Shown one piece after another: positions 37,196 through 47,889 of a stretch of DNA of 64,000 nt. Source of the stretch: Serilophus lunatus (taxonomy: Eukaryota; Chordata; Aves; Passeriformes; Eurylaimidae); NCBI GenBank assembly GCA_013399895.1, contig VXBA01005890.1, forward strand, positions 714,212 through 778,211, given 5' to 3'. The notes beneath the pieces were generated by a model that was not told where the DNA came from, did not search any database, and was given only the letters and a program-made list of their open reading frames with translations. Position numbers and translations under genes: made by a program. How positions within the stretch are numbered: position 1 is the stretch's first letter; each line of letters begins with the position of its first letter.

Positions 37196-40100
37196 TTACA
37201 AAAGTGTTAAAAATAAAAGATGTTCTTAATAAATATAGAAGACTTGAGGATGCTGTACTGGCAAATTTGAATGACAAGTATGTTCCAGTACAGCCATGGG
37301 TGCCAGAAGCTGAGGACTGGATGGTATTTCATGAGCTAAGCTCATGTGCTCCACACTAAGCTGATGTGAATGATCAGACATAGTGTTCCATTGCTTCGTA
37401 TCTGTCCATGTGCACAAAACAATCTGCAACAAAATTTTATTTGGGAGTCCCCTCAAGTTAAAAACTTTACAGCCACCACCACTTTTACTAAAAGAGAAGA
37501 CATTTGAGCCATTAAAAATCCAAACTGTAACACATGACACTGTTAAAGGTGAAAGGCACAAGCCCACTGCTTATCCGTATACAACAGCCACGTGGTAAGT
37601 AATATAACTGAATTCACGTATATTCATACAATAGACTTGCAATGCACTCTAAAGATGCTTACAGTAGCAGAATTGATTTCTGGGACAAGAAAACAGGTCT
37701 GAATTCCCAAGCCTAGTTAGGCAGCAGTCAAGGCATGCAAACCTCAGGAGGAGGGAAGAATCAGTGCCTTAGTCTCTGCTTGACTCTATCCTGCATCTAA
37801 GGTACTCAGCCTCCAACTGCACCTTACCACAAATATAAATTACTAAAACCTCCCATACACCCTATTTACTAAGTTAATGGGTTTAATTTTTCTGCTTAAA
37901 GAATGCTGGACACAGAATACACATTGCCTGTGTCATCAGATGGGTTGCAATCCAGGTACTTTGCTGCCCTGTAGCTCAGCTGAAACAGGTATTTGTCTTA
38001 CAAAGATAGAAACAAGAGTGGTACTCTTTCTGCTGATACCAAGACATCATTGTCAGCAAAACAAACAACAACTAATTAAATAAGGATTTAAAGTTTTAGT
38101 TACAGGAGGAACTTCTAGCAGCCTTAGGTCTTGCTCAGTTTCAGTAATTATGGTCAGTCCTACGTATAGCCACAACTAACTATTGAAGATTTTAATCATT
38201 TTCACCGTACAAAGGTTTGTTTAAAAATATGCTGTTTACAACAGGACTGAGCCAACTTCGAAAGCCTTTTCAAAACTTCTTACAAGGGTCCAGAGGCAAA
38301 ACAAAACAACAACAAAAAAGGCACCTAAGAGTTGCATGATGCAGTATTTTCTTTTTAAGCCCCTGACTCCAAAGTGCAACACATCCTGACTACGATGTTT
38401 GCTGCTGCCTCTCTTCCAAGGATGCAGGTCCTCCCTGGGGACCTCATGAAGTCCATCAACCCAGAGAGGAGCTTCCAGAGGCCAACACAGTGTCCTGTAA
38501 CCCTGGAGAGGCTGCTCTCCCCTCGTGCTGACTCCAGCAATGCAAGGAGGGCTTCTCTTCACCTGAAGTCTGGTTGTTAAAATGGGGCACCAATATGCTG
38601 CCCTGTTATGGTTAACACAGTAGAAATTAGATCATTTACCCAGGCTGGGACACTTAGATTTAATCCATTCCTTACTGTGATGGAGCCTATGTACCCGTCC
38701 TGCCACCAAACCTCTGGCCTAGTCAGCATCAGGAATCACCAGGGAAAGACCCTGGCTTTCTCACTGCAGGGTGGGCAGAATCCTGGTCACAAAATGGGAC
38801 CAACCATGTCCATACGTTACCCACTCACCAGTCAACTGAAAATGTGTAAATGCTACTAGAGAAGGGGACCAGAATGTGGTGCTTTTCTGTCTCAAGCTTG
38901 TAAGCCTTTTATACCTATGATACCTACCCCTTCCTATGCTGTTTTGTTATTGTAGACCTGGTCCAGCAGGCACGTGGTAGATGTGTGCCAGCCAGGAAGA
39001 GCCCTCTTGAGAAGCAGCTGTTTAAATTTACCTGTTGTCTGTGTGGCTGTGACCCTGTATGCCTCCACAAGGTCAGTGCAGAGGGACATCCCCACATACT
39101 AGACCAGCCTCAGGTTGAGCAGCCTTGAGCAGGGACCATGCTGCCTTCTCTTCCCCTGCCCCCTCTAAGGCCCCCAATGGCTCAAAATGAGAAACTCTGG
39201 AAACCCAGATCCTGGGAGTGGAATAGAAAGCACATGGAGGAAAGATGCTTTGCTCATATCTGCCTTGCCTTTTGATTGCCTTTTGAAAAGTGGGAATCTT
39301 TGGAAGCTTTTTGTATTCCCCTTTTTCTTTCTTCTTTTAAAAGTTTAATCCATATTTCAATAGTGTCTCTGCTAGCCACTGTGCTAGTGTGTTTTTTCTC
39401 CAGACCTGGAGAAGGCATATTTTTTTTTATTATATCTTGCAACTCAACTTTTAATTTGCAAGGACTCATTTCCCTGAAGTTTTTTTCCTTCTAAACCGTC
39501 TTGACTCAGCCCATCCCCCCCCACCACATCTCTCCTCAAATACTCACTGTGGCAAGAAGTGATGCTTATCCTGGGCCAAAACTAGCTCCCTTCCCTTCTC
39601 CCTTCTCCTCCCTCCACTCCTCTCCTCACCTCTCCTCACAGGGGTAAGGCAAGCAGGATCAGGAAGCAAGGCAGCAGGGGCAAGGGACGTGCAAGAAAAG
39701 GACAGTTCAAGCCTGGTGCATAATTCAGAGACCTCACAAAGCACCCAGCTCAATTTAAACTTTGACCTTTTCCCTCTCTCTGCTGTGATACTCAACAGGC
39801 ACTTACCAAACCCAAGCTGGTGTGTGTTTTGTTGTTTTGTTTTGACTACTGATGAGGCTATGCCAGAGGAAAAGTTGATCTTTTTGATCTTTGGTAAAGC
39901 CACCAAATACTTCCACATAACCAGTTTTCACCTGTAAGTGTGAAAAATATTTAGAGGGTTCTATTTAAAACTAAATAAAAATAAAATAAAAATCAGTGAC
40001 CAAGTCTCTATCTACCTTCAAAAGTAATAAAGCAAACCTTCTATTAACTCTTCTCTAAAAGTTTTCTTTTTTTAGGTATAGAAAACTAACTCTCCCTGTG

Positions 40101-40900
40101 GAATACACTTTTAATTATGCCTACCACTTTGTTTTTAATCACTGATTCAGTGCTCAGGAAAAGTATAGTTTAAATTAGTAGAGTTCTCTAATTATTTTAT
40201 TTTATATTTTAGGTCTTTTAAAAGCCAGTGGAAGAAGTAAGTATCTTATGTCTCCCAGTCAATTAAGGAAAAGAAATTCCATTCCTACTTGATATTCTTT
40301 AAACTTCAGTGACTTTGTTATTTTAACATGTCTTCAATGTAAAGAGCTTTTTCAAGATGTCAATTCTCCTACTAATAAACTTAATTAAGATGTACATTTA
40401 AATGAAAGAGATAATTAACTAACACCATTTCATTTGCTTATTACTTGACAGTCAGGGTATGTTAAAATCTCAGACATCTGAAAAGAAAATATGGAGAATG
40501 AGGCACAAATAAAACAATCAGCATCAAAATATAATTTTCTGTCACTGTTTTCCTATGTTCCTATAATAAAACTGTCAACTGCATGAAGTTATTTTCTGCT
40601 TTTTATGAGCGTGGATTATCCTCACTTTCCAGTGAATTAATTTCACTGACACCGTAAATTTTTGTTTGTGCTCAGTTATCTTTTTAATTTTAGAAGTCAT
40701 GATAGTTATGACTATTTCTATATTTAAACATTCCCCTCACCTACATTCCTGAATGGCTGCCTGGACTATCAGTAACTTTTTCCACTTAATTCTGTATAAA
40801 AAGCCAGTGTTTCCTTTGTTTGAAGGGTGACTTCTAGAACCACTTGCTTCCAAACAGGAATAATACCTATTTGGGGTTTTATTATTATTATTTTCTTTAC
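37196..40900. other. Long non-coding stretch, no recognised genes
   Basis: Mostly AT-rich. Slightly GC-richer patches at 38380-38580, 38950-39180 and 39540-39720 carry only short frames (68-124 codons) without recognisable motifs. Several TTAATTAA/TAATTA words cluster at 40378-40440. Confidence 0.5.
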
Positions 40901-40985
40901 CAAACAAAACCCCAAAATCCACAAACACAAAGCCAAAAAAACCCCACAAACAAACAAAAAAAACCCCCCAACAACAAAAAGCCAC
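40901..40985. repeat. A/C-rich low-complexity tract
   Basis: Runs of AAACAAAC, AAAACCCC and CCACAAA make a strand nearly without G or T. It follows a short TTATTATTATTA stretch. Confidence 0.85.
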
Positions 40986-42361
40986 CACAAAAAATCTCCA
41001 ACAAAGCTGTTTGGGATTTTAAATGGAATGTGGTTTGATTCAAAGCAAACAAATAATGTTTGTGGAAAGTCTAATGATTACCAAATCTCTTTTCTTGTTC
41101 AGGGAGTTGTATTGATTGTGGAACAAACATGCTCCAAATAAAGCCAGGCAGCACTGGCTTTTTGCTGTCTGGACAACCAAATCCTACACATCTAACATCA
41201 CCAAAAGTAAGGCACAGATAAACAAAGAGTTTTTTTATCAATAGCTCTGGTCCCCCTTTGCTCTGCCCAGAGGCACTTCTGAGCAGAGTAGGTGGGCATG
41301 GTGCTGCCTGCCTGGCTCCCAGCTACCTATCGGGCTCACAGGTGAAGCAGTTTTCTCCTTGGCTTCCCAAAGGAAATCAACAGCTTTCCAAAGGCTGGCA
41401 CCATACCCCATGTTTCTGCTGAAGCCTCACTATCAACCTTCCCAGCAGATGAGGGAAGCAACCGCCAGCACCTGAAATAAATGGAGGGCAAAGCATCAGT
41501 ATTGGCCAGAACATCATGGAGAACCAGAAATTGTCACGTTGGTGTTTGGTAGATTGCTTGTTTTGGATGGAGAGAGAGAGGTTTTTGTAGCCCCCTCACA
41601 GAAAGCAATGATGAGTGATAGAAAATCTGAGCTTCTGGAGATCTAGCCCTTCATCCCTTCAACCCCTTCCAGGTTAGCTTTTCAGGGAAAAGCAGGTCAG
41701 ATTACTGGAAAATGTGGGCTCAGTAATGGTCAAAACATCTACGTAAGGCCTCCTTTATGAAGCTGCTGTTATGAAGTTATGAGAAGTGGCTAAGCTGACA
41801 AGCCTCTGTGGTACAAGCTGTCTTTGGCAGTGTGAACACAGCTGATCTGTACTTGATTGCGTGACTGGCTGGGAAATGTTGACTGCAAAGACTCAGTGTG
41901 ACTGTCGAGAAAAAAAAACACAAGTACAGTACAAAGGCTATTTTGGGCATACTAGCTCGTCATTCTGGACACTAAGGAAATACTCACATACACACACATC
42001 TCAAATATTATATATATGGAGATGTAGTGATAGCTCACACTGTCTCACAATTTCCATTAAAAAGTTTCAAGGATTTCATCATTCACCCATGAGGATTTAC
42101 TGTTGGGTAAAACCAGACTGAGCACACCTTTAAAAATGGGAAGGCCTGAAAAAACTTCCCTACCCAAACTAAATATTTTGATGCAAAGGATGTATTTTTT
42201 TAGTGAAAATTTCAACAAAAAATGGCTGCTAGTAAAATAACACGATTGTTTTTTGCGTTGGGTATTGCATTTGGGTTGCAACAACTCCATTCTTTGCTAC
42301 AGGCTTAGGGAAGAGTGATTTGGAAAATGCTCAATAAAAAGAGTGGAAGGTACTGGTTAAC
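40986..42361. other. Non-coding stretch, nothing recognised
   Basis: AT-rich, with no supported gene or repeat. Confidence 0.6.
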
Positions 42362-42965
42362 AGCTGGCTGGATATGAGCCAGCAGTGTGCTCAGGTGGCA
42401 CATGGCATGTATCAAGAACAGTGTGGACAGCAGGACTAAGGAAGTGATTGTCCTTCTGTACTCAGCACTGGTCAGGCCACATCTCAGACCCTGTGCTCAT
42501 TTCTGGGACCCTCAATCCAAGAAAGACACTGGGGTGCGGGAGCCTGTCCAGAGAAGGACGACAAAGCTGGTGAAGGATCTAGAGAGTATGTCATCCTGGA
42601 GAAAAGAAGGCTGAGGGGAGACCTCATTGCTCTCTATAACTACCTGAAAGGAGGGTGTAGCAAGATGAGGGTTGGTTTCTTCTACCATGTCTCAAGTGAA
42701 AGGATAAGAGCAAACAGCCTTACGTTATGAGAGAGGAGGTTCAGGTAAGATATCAGAAAACAAAATTTCATTGAAAGAGTGGTTAAGCATTGGAGTAAGT
42801 TGACCAGGGAGGTGGGCAAGTGTTCCAAGTGTTCAAGAGGTGTCTGGATGTGTCTGGAAGTGGCACTTGAGGTTATGGTTTAGGAGTTGATTATGGTGGT
42901 GCTGGGTTGATGGTTGGACTAGATGATCTTGAAGGTCTCTTCCAATCTTGATGATTCTTTGATCT
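42362..42965 (+). mobile_element. CR1 LINE remnant with end of reverse-transcriptase frame
   Basis: A frame at 42387-42614 encodes the typical C-terminal part of CR1 ORF2, including VIVLLYSALVRPHL, a displaced HFWDP and VQRRTTKLVKDLE. This is followed in other frames by EKRRLRGDLIALYNYLKGG, so the frame is broken by indels. The 3' UTR follows, with AGTGGTTAAGCATTGGAG, a GGGAGGTGGGC block, GTGCTGGGTTGATGGTTGGA and CTAGATGATCTTGAAGGTC, and ends in a GATGATTCTTTGA octamer-like tail. It is the longest CR1 copy here at about 600 bp, 5'-truncated and dead. Confidence 0.92.
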
Positions 42966-43027
42966 ATACTTTCAGAGACCATAAATATATTGCATCTTTT
43001 GATATTTCATCTCCCACATGGGATTTT

Positions 43028-43130
43028 GAAAGCATTTACAAATGTTAATAATTTCAGAGTTGCTGTTAGGTAAAGCATAAATTATTCCATGTGAAACATG
43101 AGGAAACCAGAGCCAAAGAGGTAATTATTT
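43028..43130 (-). repeat. MIR-like ancient core-SINE fragment
   Basis: AAGCATTTACAAATGTTAAT, a GGTAAAGCATAAATTATTCC block and AAACATGAGGAAACCAGAG then CCAAAGAGGTAATTA follow the reverse complement of MIR ('gtactattattatccccattttacagatgaggaaactgaggcacagagaggtta'). Confidence 0.5.
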
Positions 43131-44608
43131 CTTATAACAATGCTGTGAAGAACTCTGTTTAAACAAGTAAACACAAATCTGACACTATTACTTCAAGGAC
43201 TTAATTTTGAGTTGTAGATACCAGGCCTGATCACTACCTGATCCTTGTATTACATACAGTTAGTTCTTCTGAGTTGCTTCATATCATGCAACAGCTGTTT
43301 CTTTGTTTTGCTGATTAAACAAATGTTTGCAGAATGGCAATGAATTAAATATGGATGAAAAGTCTGTGATGCTACCTCTGCGGCACAGCCCGCGTCAATG
43401 GAATTTTAAGTTCTGAAAAATCTCCCCTTGCTTTTCCCTAGCTATTTCACAGTTGCTCTGTATGTTAACATGTTCCACACAGGGATCAGCAGTAGTTAAC
43501 CTTAATGAGGTAATTACAAGGTACATTGAGTACAGATGTATGTTAAGGGACATACATTAAGGATATAGAGTAATGGTGCTGTGGTAACAGCATGTTCAAG
43601 ACTTGTAGTTATGTTCTGTACATTGGATGCCCTTAATATGATTGCTTTTTAATAGTAAGTTTTATCAATTTGTTTTTTCCAACTACTGTATGTATTACCA
43701 TATATGTATTTATATCTGTATGTAGAAACTAGTAACAGAAGTCAGGGATGCCAATCTAATGATGCAAAACAGGCAATAGGTGTGTTTGTACCTTTATTCC
43801 AAGCTTTCTTTGTAGATTTAAAGTGCTCCCATTTCTATTGAAATGAGAAAATTTTTGTATGAGTTTGAAAATCCTAGCTGCTGTATAGGTGAAGCGGAAG
43901 CAATATGAAAACTGCTCAAGTGAAATGATTTCAATAGCTGCAGAGAAGAGGAATAATGCGTGAAAGGAACTGACAATGAAGGCAAAACACATTTACAACA
44001 GAAGCACATCTCCTGTAAGATGTCTGAGCTATCCTAAGTGAGGTACTGTGACTTCTGTCAGGAGGCACGCAGCAGCAAGCTGCTCAGCATGGACTGTGAA
44101 ACTTGCTTCAGCCTTGCTAAGGCTCTCCCTTGGGTGGTTGATCTGTGCTGAGCAAGGTGCTCCTGTGCTATTACTACTAGCAACACTTGAGCTGGAGATT
44201 TAATACCAGTCCCCCAAGCCACAATGACATGCAACTCACATTTCTGCAGCCAAAGGCACAAAGGGCAAATTCTGAATCTTCTTTTGGAGAGATTGAGGAA
44301 CCCCATGAGGGTGAAGGATCTCAATTTTTGAGCACTGAGATGAAGTAGTTGCATTCTGGGTCTTGAGATGGTTCAGTATCAGTCCAAAAATCTCATTCCA
44401 CAAGAATGTAGCATAATCTGATAAATATGTGCCTAACAGTAAGATATAATGATAAAATAATAACAGAAAAATCTAAGATATACTGTATTCAATGTGAGGT
44501 TGGAACAGTATATAGTTATTAACACAGGAAGCCCCAGGCTTAAGAAGGACAGAAAAACCATTGTAGAGTTTAACCAAAAACATCTTATGCATCGAAAGAA
44601 ACTACATT
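43131..44608. other. Non-coding stretch, nothing recognised
   Basis: AT-rich sequence. A 98-codon minus frame at 44058-44354 lacks recognisable motifs. Confidence 0.6.
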
Positions 44609-44627
44609 GGGGGGGGGGGGGGGGGGN
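44609..44627 (+). repeat. Poly-G tract ending in an ambiguous base
   Basis: Eighteen consecutive G followed by N at 44627. The N marks uncertainty, so the true tract length or adjoining sequence may be missing. Confidence 0.9.
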
Positions 44628-45184
44628 ATTTAATTAAAAGACCACTACCAAGATGGTAGAGGAATTTTGTCTATGGTGGCACACTTGACCTGGGTATTCT
44701 CCAAATTGTATGCTTGTATTTTACAACTTGTTTTAATTGTGATACTTCTATCTTCAGCAATGTTTGTATATAATTGTATATTTTATATATATTACATAAT
44801 ATACATTGTATATCTGACAATTAAATCACCCTAGAGAGAATATATCTTCACCCAAACCAACAAAACAGAATGAATTTCGTGCATGACTTGGTTATCTGAC
44901 AAACAGACATACAAAAATACCATGGAGTTTAATTATGCATATATAAATGCACATATTTAAAGTGGGACCATTATTTACCTTGCTAATGTGACTATCAGCA
45001 TAAAAGTCCTAGTGCTAGTAAAATTTAAAAACATTGCCAAATTAAACCTGCCTTAACATTTCGTATGTTGAAATAGTCAACAAAAAAACAAACCCGAAAA
45101 GCGAACAAGTAATTTCCCACTATGTAAAGAGAGGACTTTTACAATCAGAAGGAACAGAAATAGTTTCTTTTTGAATAGCAGCTT
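44628..45184. other. Non-coding stretch, nothing recognised
   Basis: Very AT-rich, with TATATATTAC-type patches at 44760-44810, up to the sharp edge of the CpG island. Confidence 0.6.
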
Positions 45185-45608
45185 TTCCGCAGGCCAACAC
45201 AAAACATTCCAAGGGCTTGGGTAGCAGCACCGGGGGCCGCGGGAGCGGAGGGAGCCCCGCTTCCAGCCGGACCGGTGCCCGACGGGGCCGGTCTCGGTTG
45301 CCCGCTGAAGCAGCTGGAAGCAGCAACCGAAGCGTTTGCGGGACGGGAGCCTTCCCAAAAGTCGCTGCCTGCCGGCCGCGGCACCAACGCGGCTTCATAC
45401 GGATTTATTTACTTCCCCGTCGCCCCCAACCCATTTCCGTCCACGGAGCACCGCAGGCGCTGCCGCGGTTCTGGTGCCGGCCCCTCCTTCGGTCAGACGC
45501 GCTCAGCGCCGCGGCCCGGCGGGGGACGGGCCGGCAGCGACCCGCAGGGCCCGGGCAGCGCCCAGGCAGCGCCCACCGCTTCTGCGAGCAGCCGGTCCGG
45601 GGCAGCCT

Positions 45609-45627
45609 GCGGGGCAGGGGGCGCTGA
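45609..45627. promoter_or_regulatory. CTCF-like site in the 45-kb CpG island
   Basis: GCAGGGGGCGCTGAG preserves the AGGGGGCGCT right half of the CTCF consensus. The left half (GCGGGG) is weaker. Confidence 0.4.
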
Positions 45628-45650
45628 GTCACAAGGTGACACTTAGTCAC
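45625..45650. promoter_or_regulatory. Paired AP-1-like sites
   Basis: TGAGTCA (45625-45631) and TTAGTCA (45643-45649) lie 18 bp apart start to start, with AAGGTGAC between them. The first is a perfect AP-1 site overlapping the CTCF-like word. Confidence 0.35.
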
Positions 45651-46507
45651 CGTCCGAGGGGCCGGAGGCGCGGGTGGCTCCTCAGCCAGCTCCGCACCCC
45701 AGCCAGGGGCCGAGGGCGGCGGGGCAACCTCCCCGCGTCACCTGGGCGCGGGCCCGGTCCTCCCCTGGGGCGGGTCTGCATGTGACCGCACCGGCCGCCC
45801 GGCCTCGCCAACCTCCGTCCCTTTCCGTCCCTTGAGGGGGACGGAATTCGCCAGCCCGGGGGAGGAGGGAGGGAGGAAGGGTGGGTGAGCCCTCCGTGGC
45901 TGTGCGGCGGCGGGAGGCCATCGATCTTGTTTAGGAGCTGGTGCGCAGCTAACACTTCCTGCGGTAATTTGTGACCGTGGCTATTGATTGTCGGCGTCCC
46001 GTGCGCCCGCCGCCCCGACGCCGCGCAGTCTGGGGAGGAGGAGTCCGGCCGATGGGAGGGGGAGGAAATCCCCCGCCACAGCCGCCCTCTTTGGGGGTCT
46101 CTGCGCCCAGCCGCCGCTTCCTTTTTTTATTTTTTTTTTTTTTTTTATGAATGGACTGGATGCCCGGTGACACGTTAACCGCTTTTTTCTTGCTCTTGGA
46201 AAAAGCCAGCCAGCGTGCTATGGGTTCAAACCGAGTTTAAGCAACAAGTCTCCCCACTCCGCCCGGGCCAGGGAGGGATGTCCGTGCCCCCCGGTCCCCG
46301 TCTCCCCCCGCGGGCCGCGCCGGGCTGGGCTGGCAGGTCCTGAGGCAGGGGCCGGGGGGAGGTGAGCGCTCTCCTGAGGCTGGCTGGGGTGGGCGAGGCG
46401 GTGGGTCTCGGTAGCCGGGAGGCTGCTGTCACGGCGGGTGGCAGCCAGAGGGGGAAACCTCCACAAGGGCGCCGGGGCCAGCCGGAGGAGCCTCGGGACG
46501 GGGGCTC

Positions 46508-46562
46508 NNNNNNNNNNNNNNNNNNNNNNNNNNNNNNNNNNNNNNNNNNNNNNNNNNNNNNN
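46508..46562. other. Assembly gap (N run)
   Basis: Fifty-five ambiguous bases inside the CpG island. The base right after the gap begins the first copy of a 198-bp direct duplication. Frames that cross it contain unknown residues and should be ignored. Confidence 0.98.
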
Positions 46563-46760
46563 CGCCGGGCGCGCTGCCGAGCGGTGCGACCCCACCGGGC
46601 TCGGTACCCGGTGCCCGCGCCGAGCCCCCACCACTGAGTAAGGGGAGGCAGACGCTTGCTTTGGCTCTTGCCAAACTTCGCCACTTACCCTTGTTTTTTA
46701 ATTTATCCGCGTTTTATATGCGCCCTCCTGACCTTCCTCCCTCCCCCCCCGCCCCCCAAT
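46563..46760 (+). repeat. 198-bp direct duplication, copy 1 (likely assembly artefact)
   Basis: It begins CGCCGGGCGCGCTGCCGAGC immediately after the N gap and ends GCCCCCCAAT just before another N at 46761. Copy 2 at 46848-47045 appears identical along its full length. Confidence 0.9.
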
Positions 46761-46847
46761 NACGCGCACACGCGTACATTTACCAGACACCAAGGTAAAG
46801 GATTTGCCCCGCTGTGGCCGCAGCCCTCTCCCAACACAGCCTCCCTC

Positions 46848-47045
46848 CGCCGGGCGCGCTGCCGAGCGGTGCGACCCCACCGGGCTCGGTACCCGGTGCC
46901 CGCGCCGAGCCCCCACCACTGAGTAAGGGGAGGCAGACGCTTGCTTTGGCTCTTGCCAAACTTCGCCACTTACCCTTGTTTTTTAATTTATCCGCGTTTT
47001 ATATGCGCCCTCCTGACCTTCCTCCCTCCCCCCCCGCCCCCCAAT
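46848..47045 (+). repeat. 198-bp direct duplication, copy 2
   Basis: Same sequence as 46563-46760, offset by 285 bp. Only 46762-46847 separates the copies. Copy 2 continues into ordinary flanking sequence and is probably the true locus. Confidence 0.9.
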
Positions 47046-47724
47046 AGTCAGCACTGATTTTTTTTTTTGCTGTTTCCTTTCAAAGACCGATACACTGCTA
47101 GTCGCTCATTAGTAACTTAGTAACTTCGTTCATAACCAACACGATTCATTTTTGTAACCTCCCCCCAGCTTTCCTAAGCGAATCGGGGCGGGGGCTGCAT
47201 TTTTTCTGAATGGTGGCAAGGAGGAGCATGGGGACGGCAGTGATCTCTTGCTGCTGTCGAGCTGGCTGCCCCGATCGTGGGAAAGTGGCTGCACGTAAAG
47301 CAGCAGATTCTTTGTCCCTGTTGTTCTTCTGTAATCGATCTCACTTCAAGTCGAGGGGTGGAAAACTTCAAAGGCAGATCAGGCTGTTGGAGGTCGGGGC
47401 AGGAGCACAATCAGTTCGTAATGCACCCACTTTGCCTCCTCCCCCTCTTACTCCTCCTGCTGGAGCCGGGGGGTTGGATGGGGCGAGAGTGAGGGGAAGA
47501 GCCCTCCGATCCGTAAAATACATCCATAAATGAATCAATAAATGAAATGCAGACTTTGTGGAAGAAGAGAGAGGCAGGGAAAATAGTTGGGAGCGTTAAT
47601 GCACCCAAGTCAAACACAGGATCCTGATGCACATTTTCCGTCTATTATCTCTTGTCTAAATAGCAGCATTCTAATTATATATAGAATAGTGGCTCGTGTT
47701 TGGGTTTTTTTTCCCCCTCTCTAG

Positions 47725-47887
47725 GTCAATTTTAGGACTGTACAGTTTGCTGTGTAAATTACTACAGAAGAAACAACTGGCTGCTTGGCACCAGCTGAGG
47801 GTTGTAGTAGGAAGCAATCTACTACGGCACGCAGTTTCAGCAGTGGAGGGAGGGGGGAAGCACGGCCGGTGCCAAGACAATACATAA
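47725..47887 (+). other. Candidate exon after a strong splice acceptor
   Basis: TTTTTTTTCCCCCTCTCTAG (47705-47724) is an almost ideal polypyrimidine tract and acceptor, 0.4 kb beyond the CpG island. From there one frame is open for about 54 codons to a stop at 47885. The sequence is moderately GC-rich and not an obvious repeat. No clear donor ends it, so it could be the last exon of a short or non-coding transcript. The protein is not recognised. Confidence 0.25.
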
Positions 47888-47889
47888 CC

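Larger units (their letters stand above)
45185..47300. promoter_or_regulatory. Large CpG island, strongest promoter candidate
   Basis: About 2.1 kb of GC-rich, CpG-dense sequence in AT-rich surroundings. It includes SP1-type GGGGCGGGG words (47187), a CTCF-like site, AP-1-like sites and GC-rich low-complexity. No LTR termini bound it. A donor-like GGGGAGGTGAGCG lies at about 46357 on the plus strand, and an acceptor-like site lies downstream at 47724, which favours plus-strand transcription only weakly. The part at 46508-47045 is disturbed by a gap and a duplication. Overlapping frames (up to 149 codons) are typical CpG-island chance frames. The gene served cannot be identified. Confidence 0.65.

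Noticed and set aside
45217..45955. Frames of up to 149 codons in the 45-kb CpG island
   Set aside because: Multiple overlapping frames on both strands with Arg/Pro/Gly/Ala bias, typical of CpG islands.
46218..46922. Frames crossing the N gap and the duplicated block
   Set aside because: They contain unknown residues or depend on a probable assembly duplication.
47210..47533. 107-codon plus frame at the island edge
   Set aside because: No recognisable motif and competing overlapping frames. It may be 5' untranslated sequence at best.
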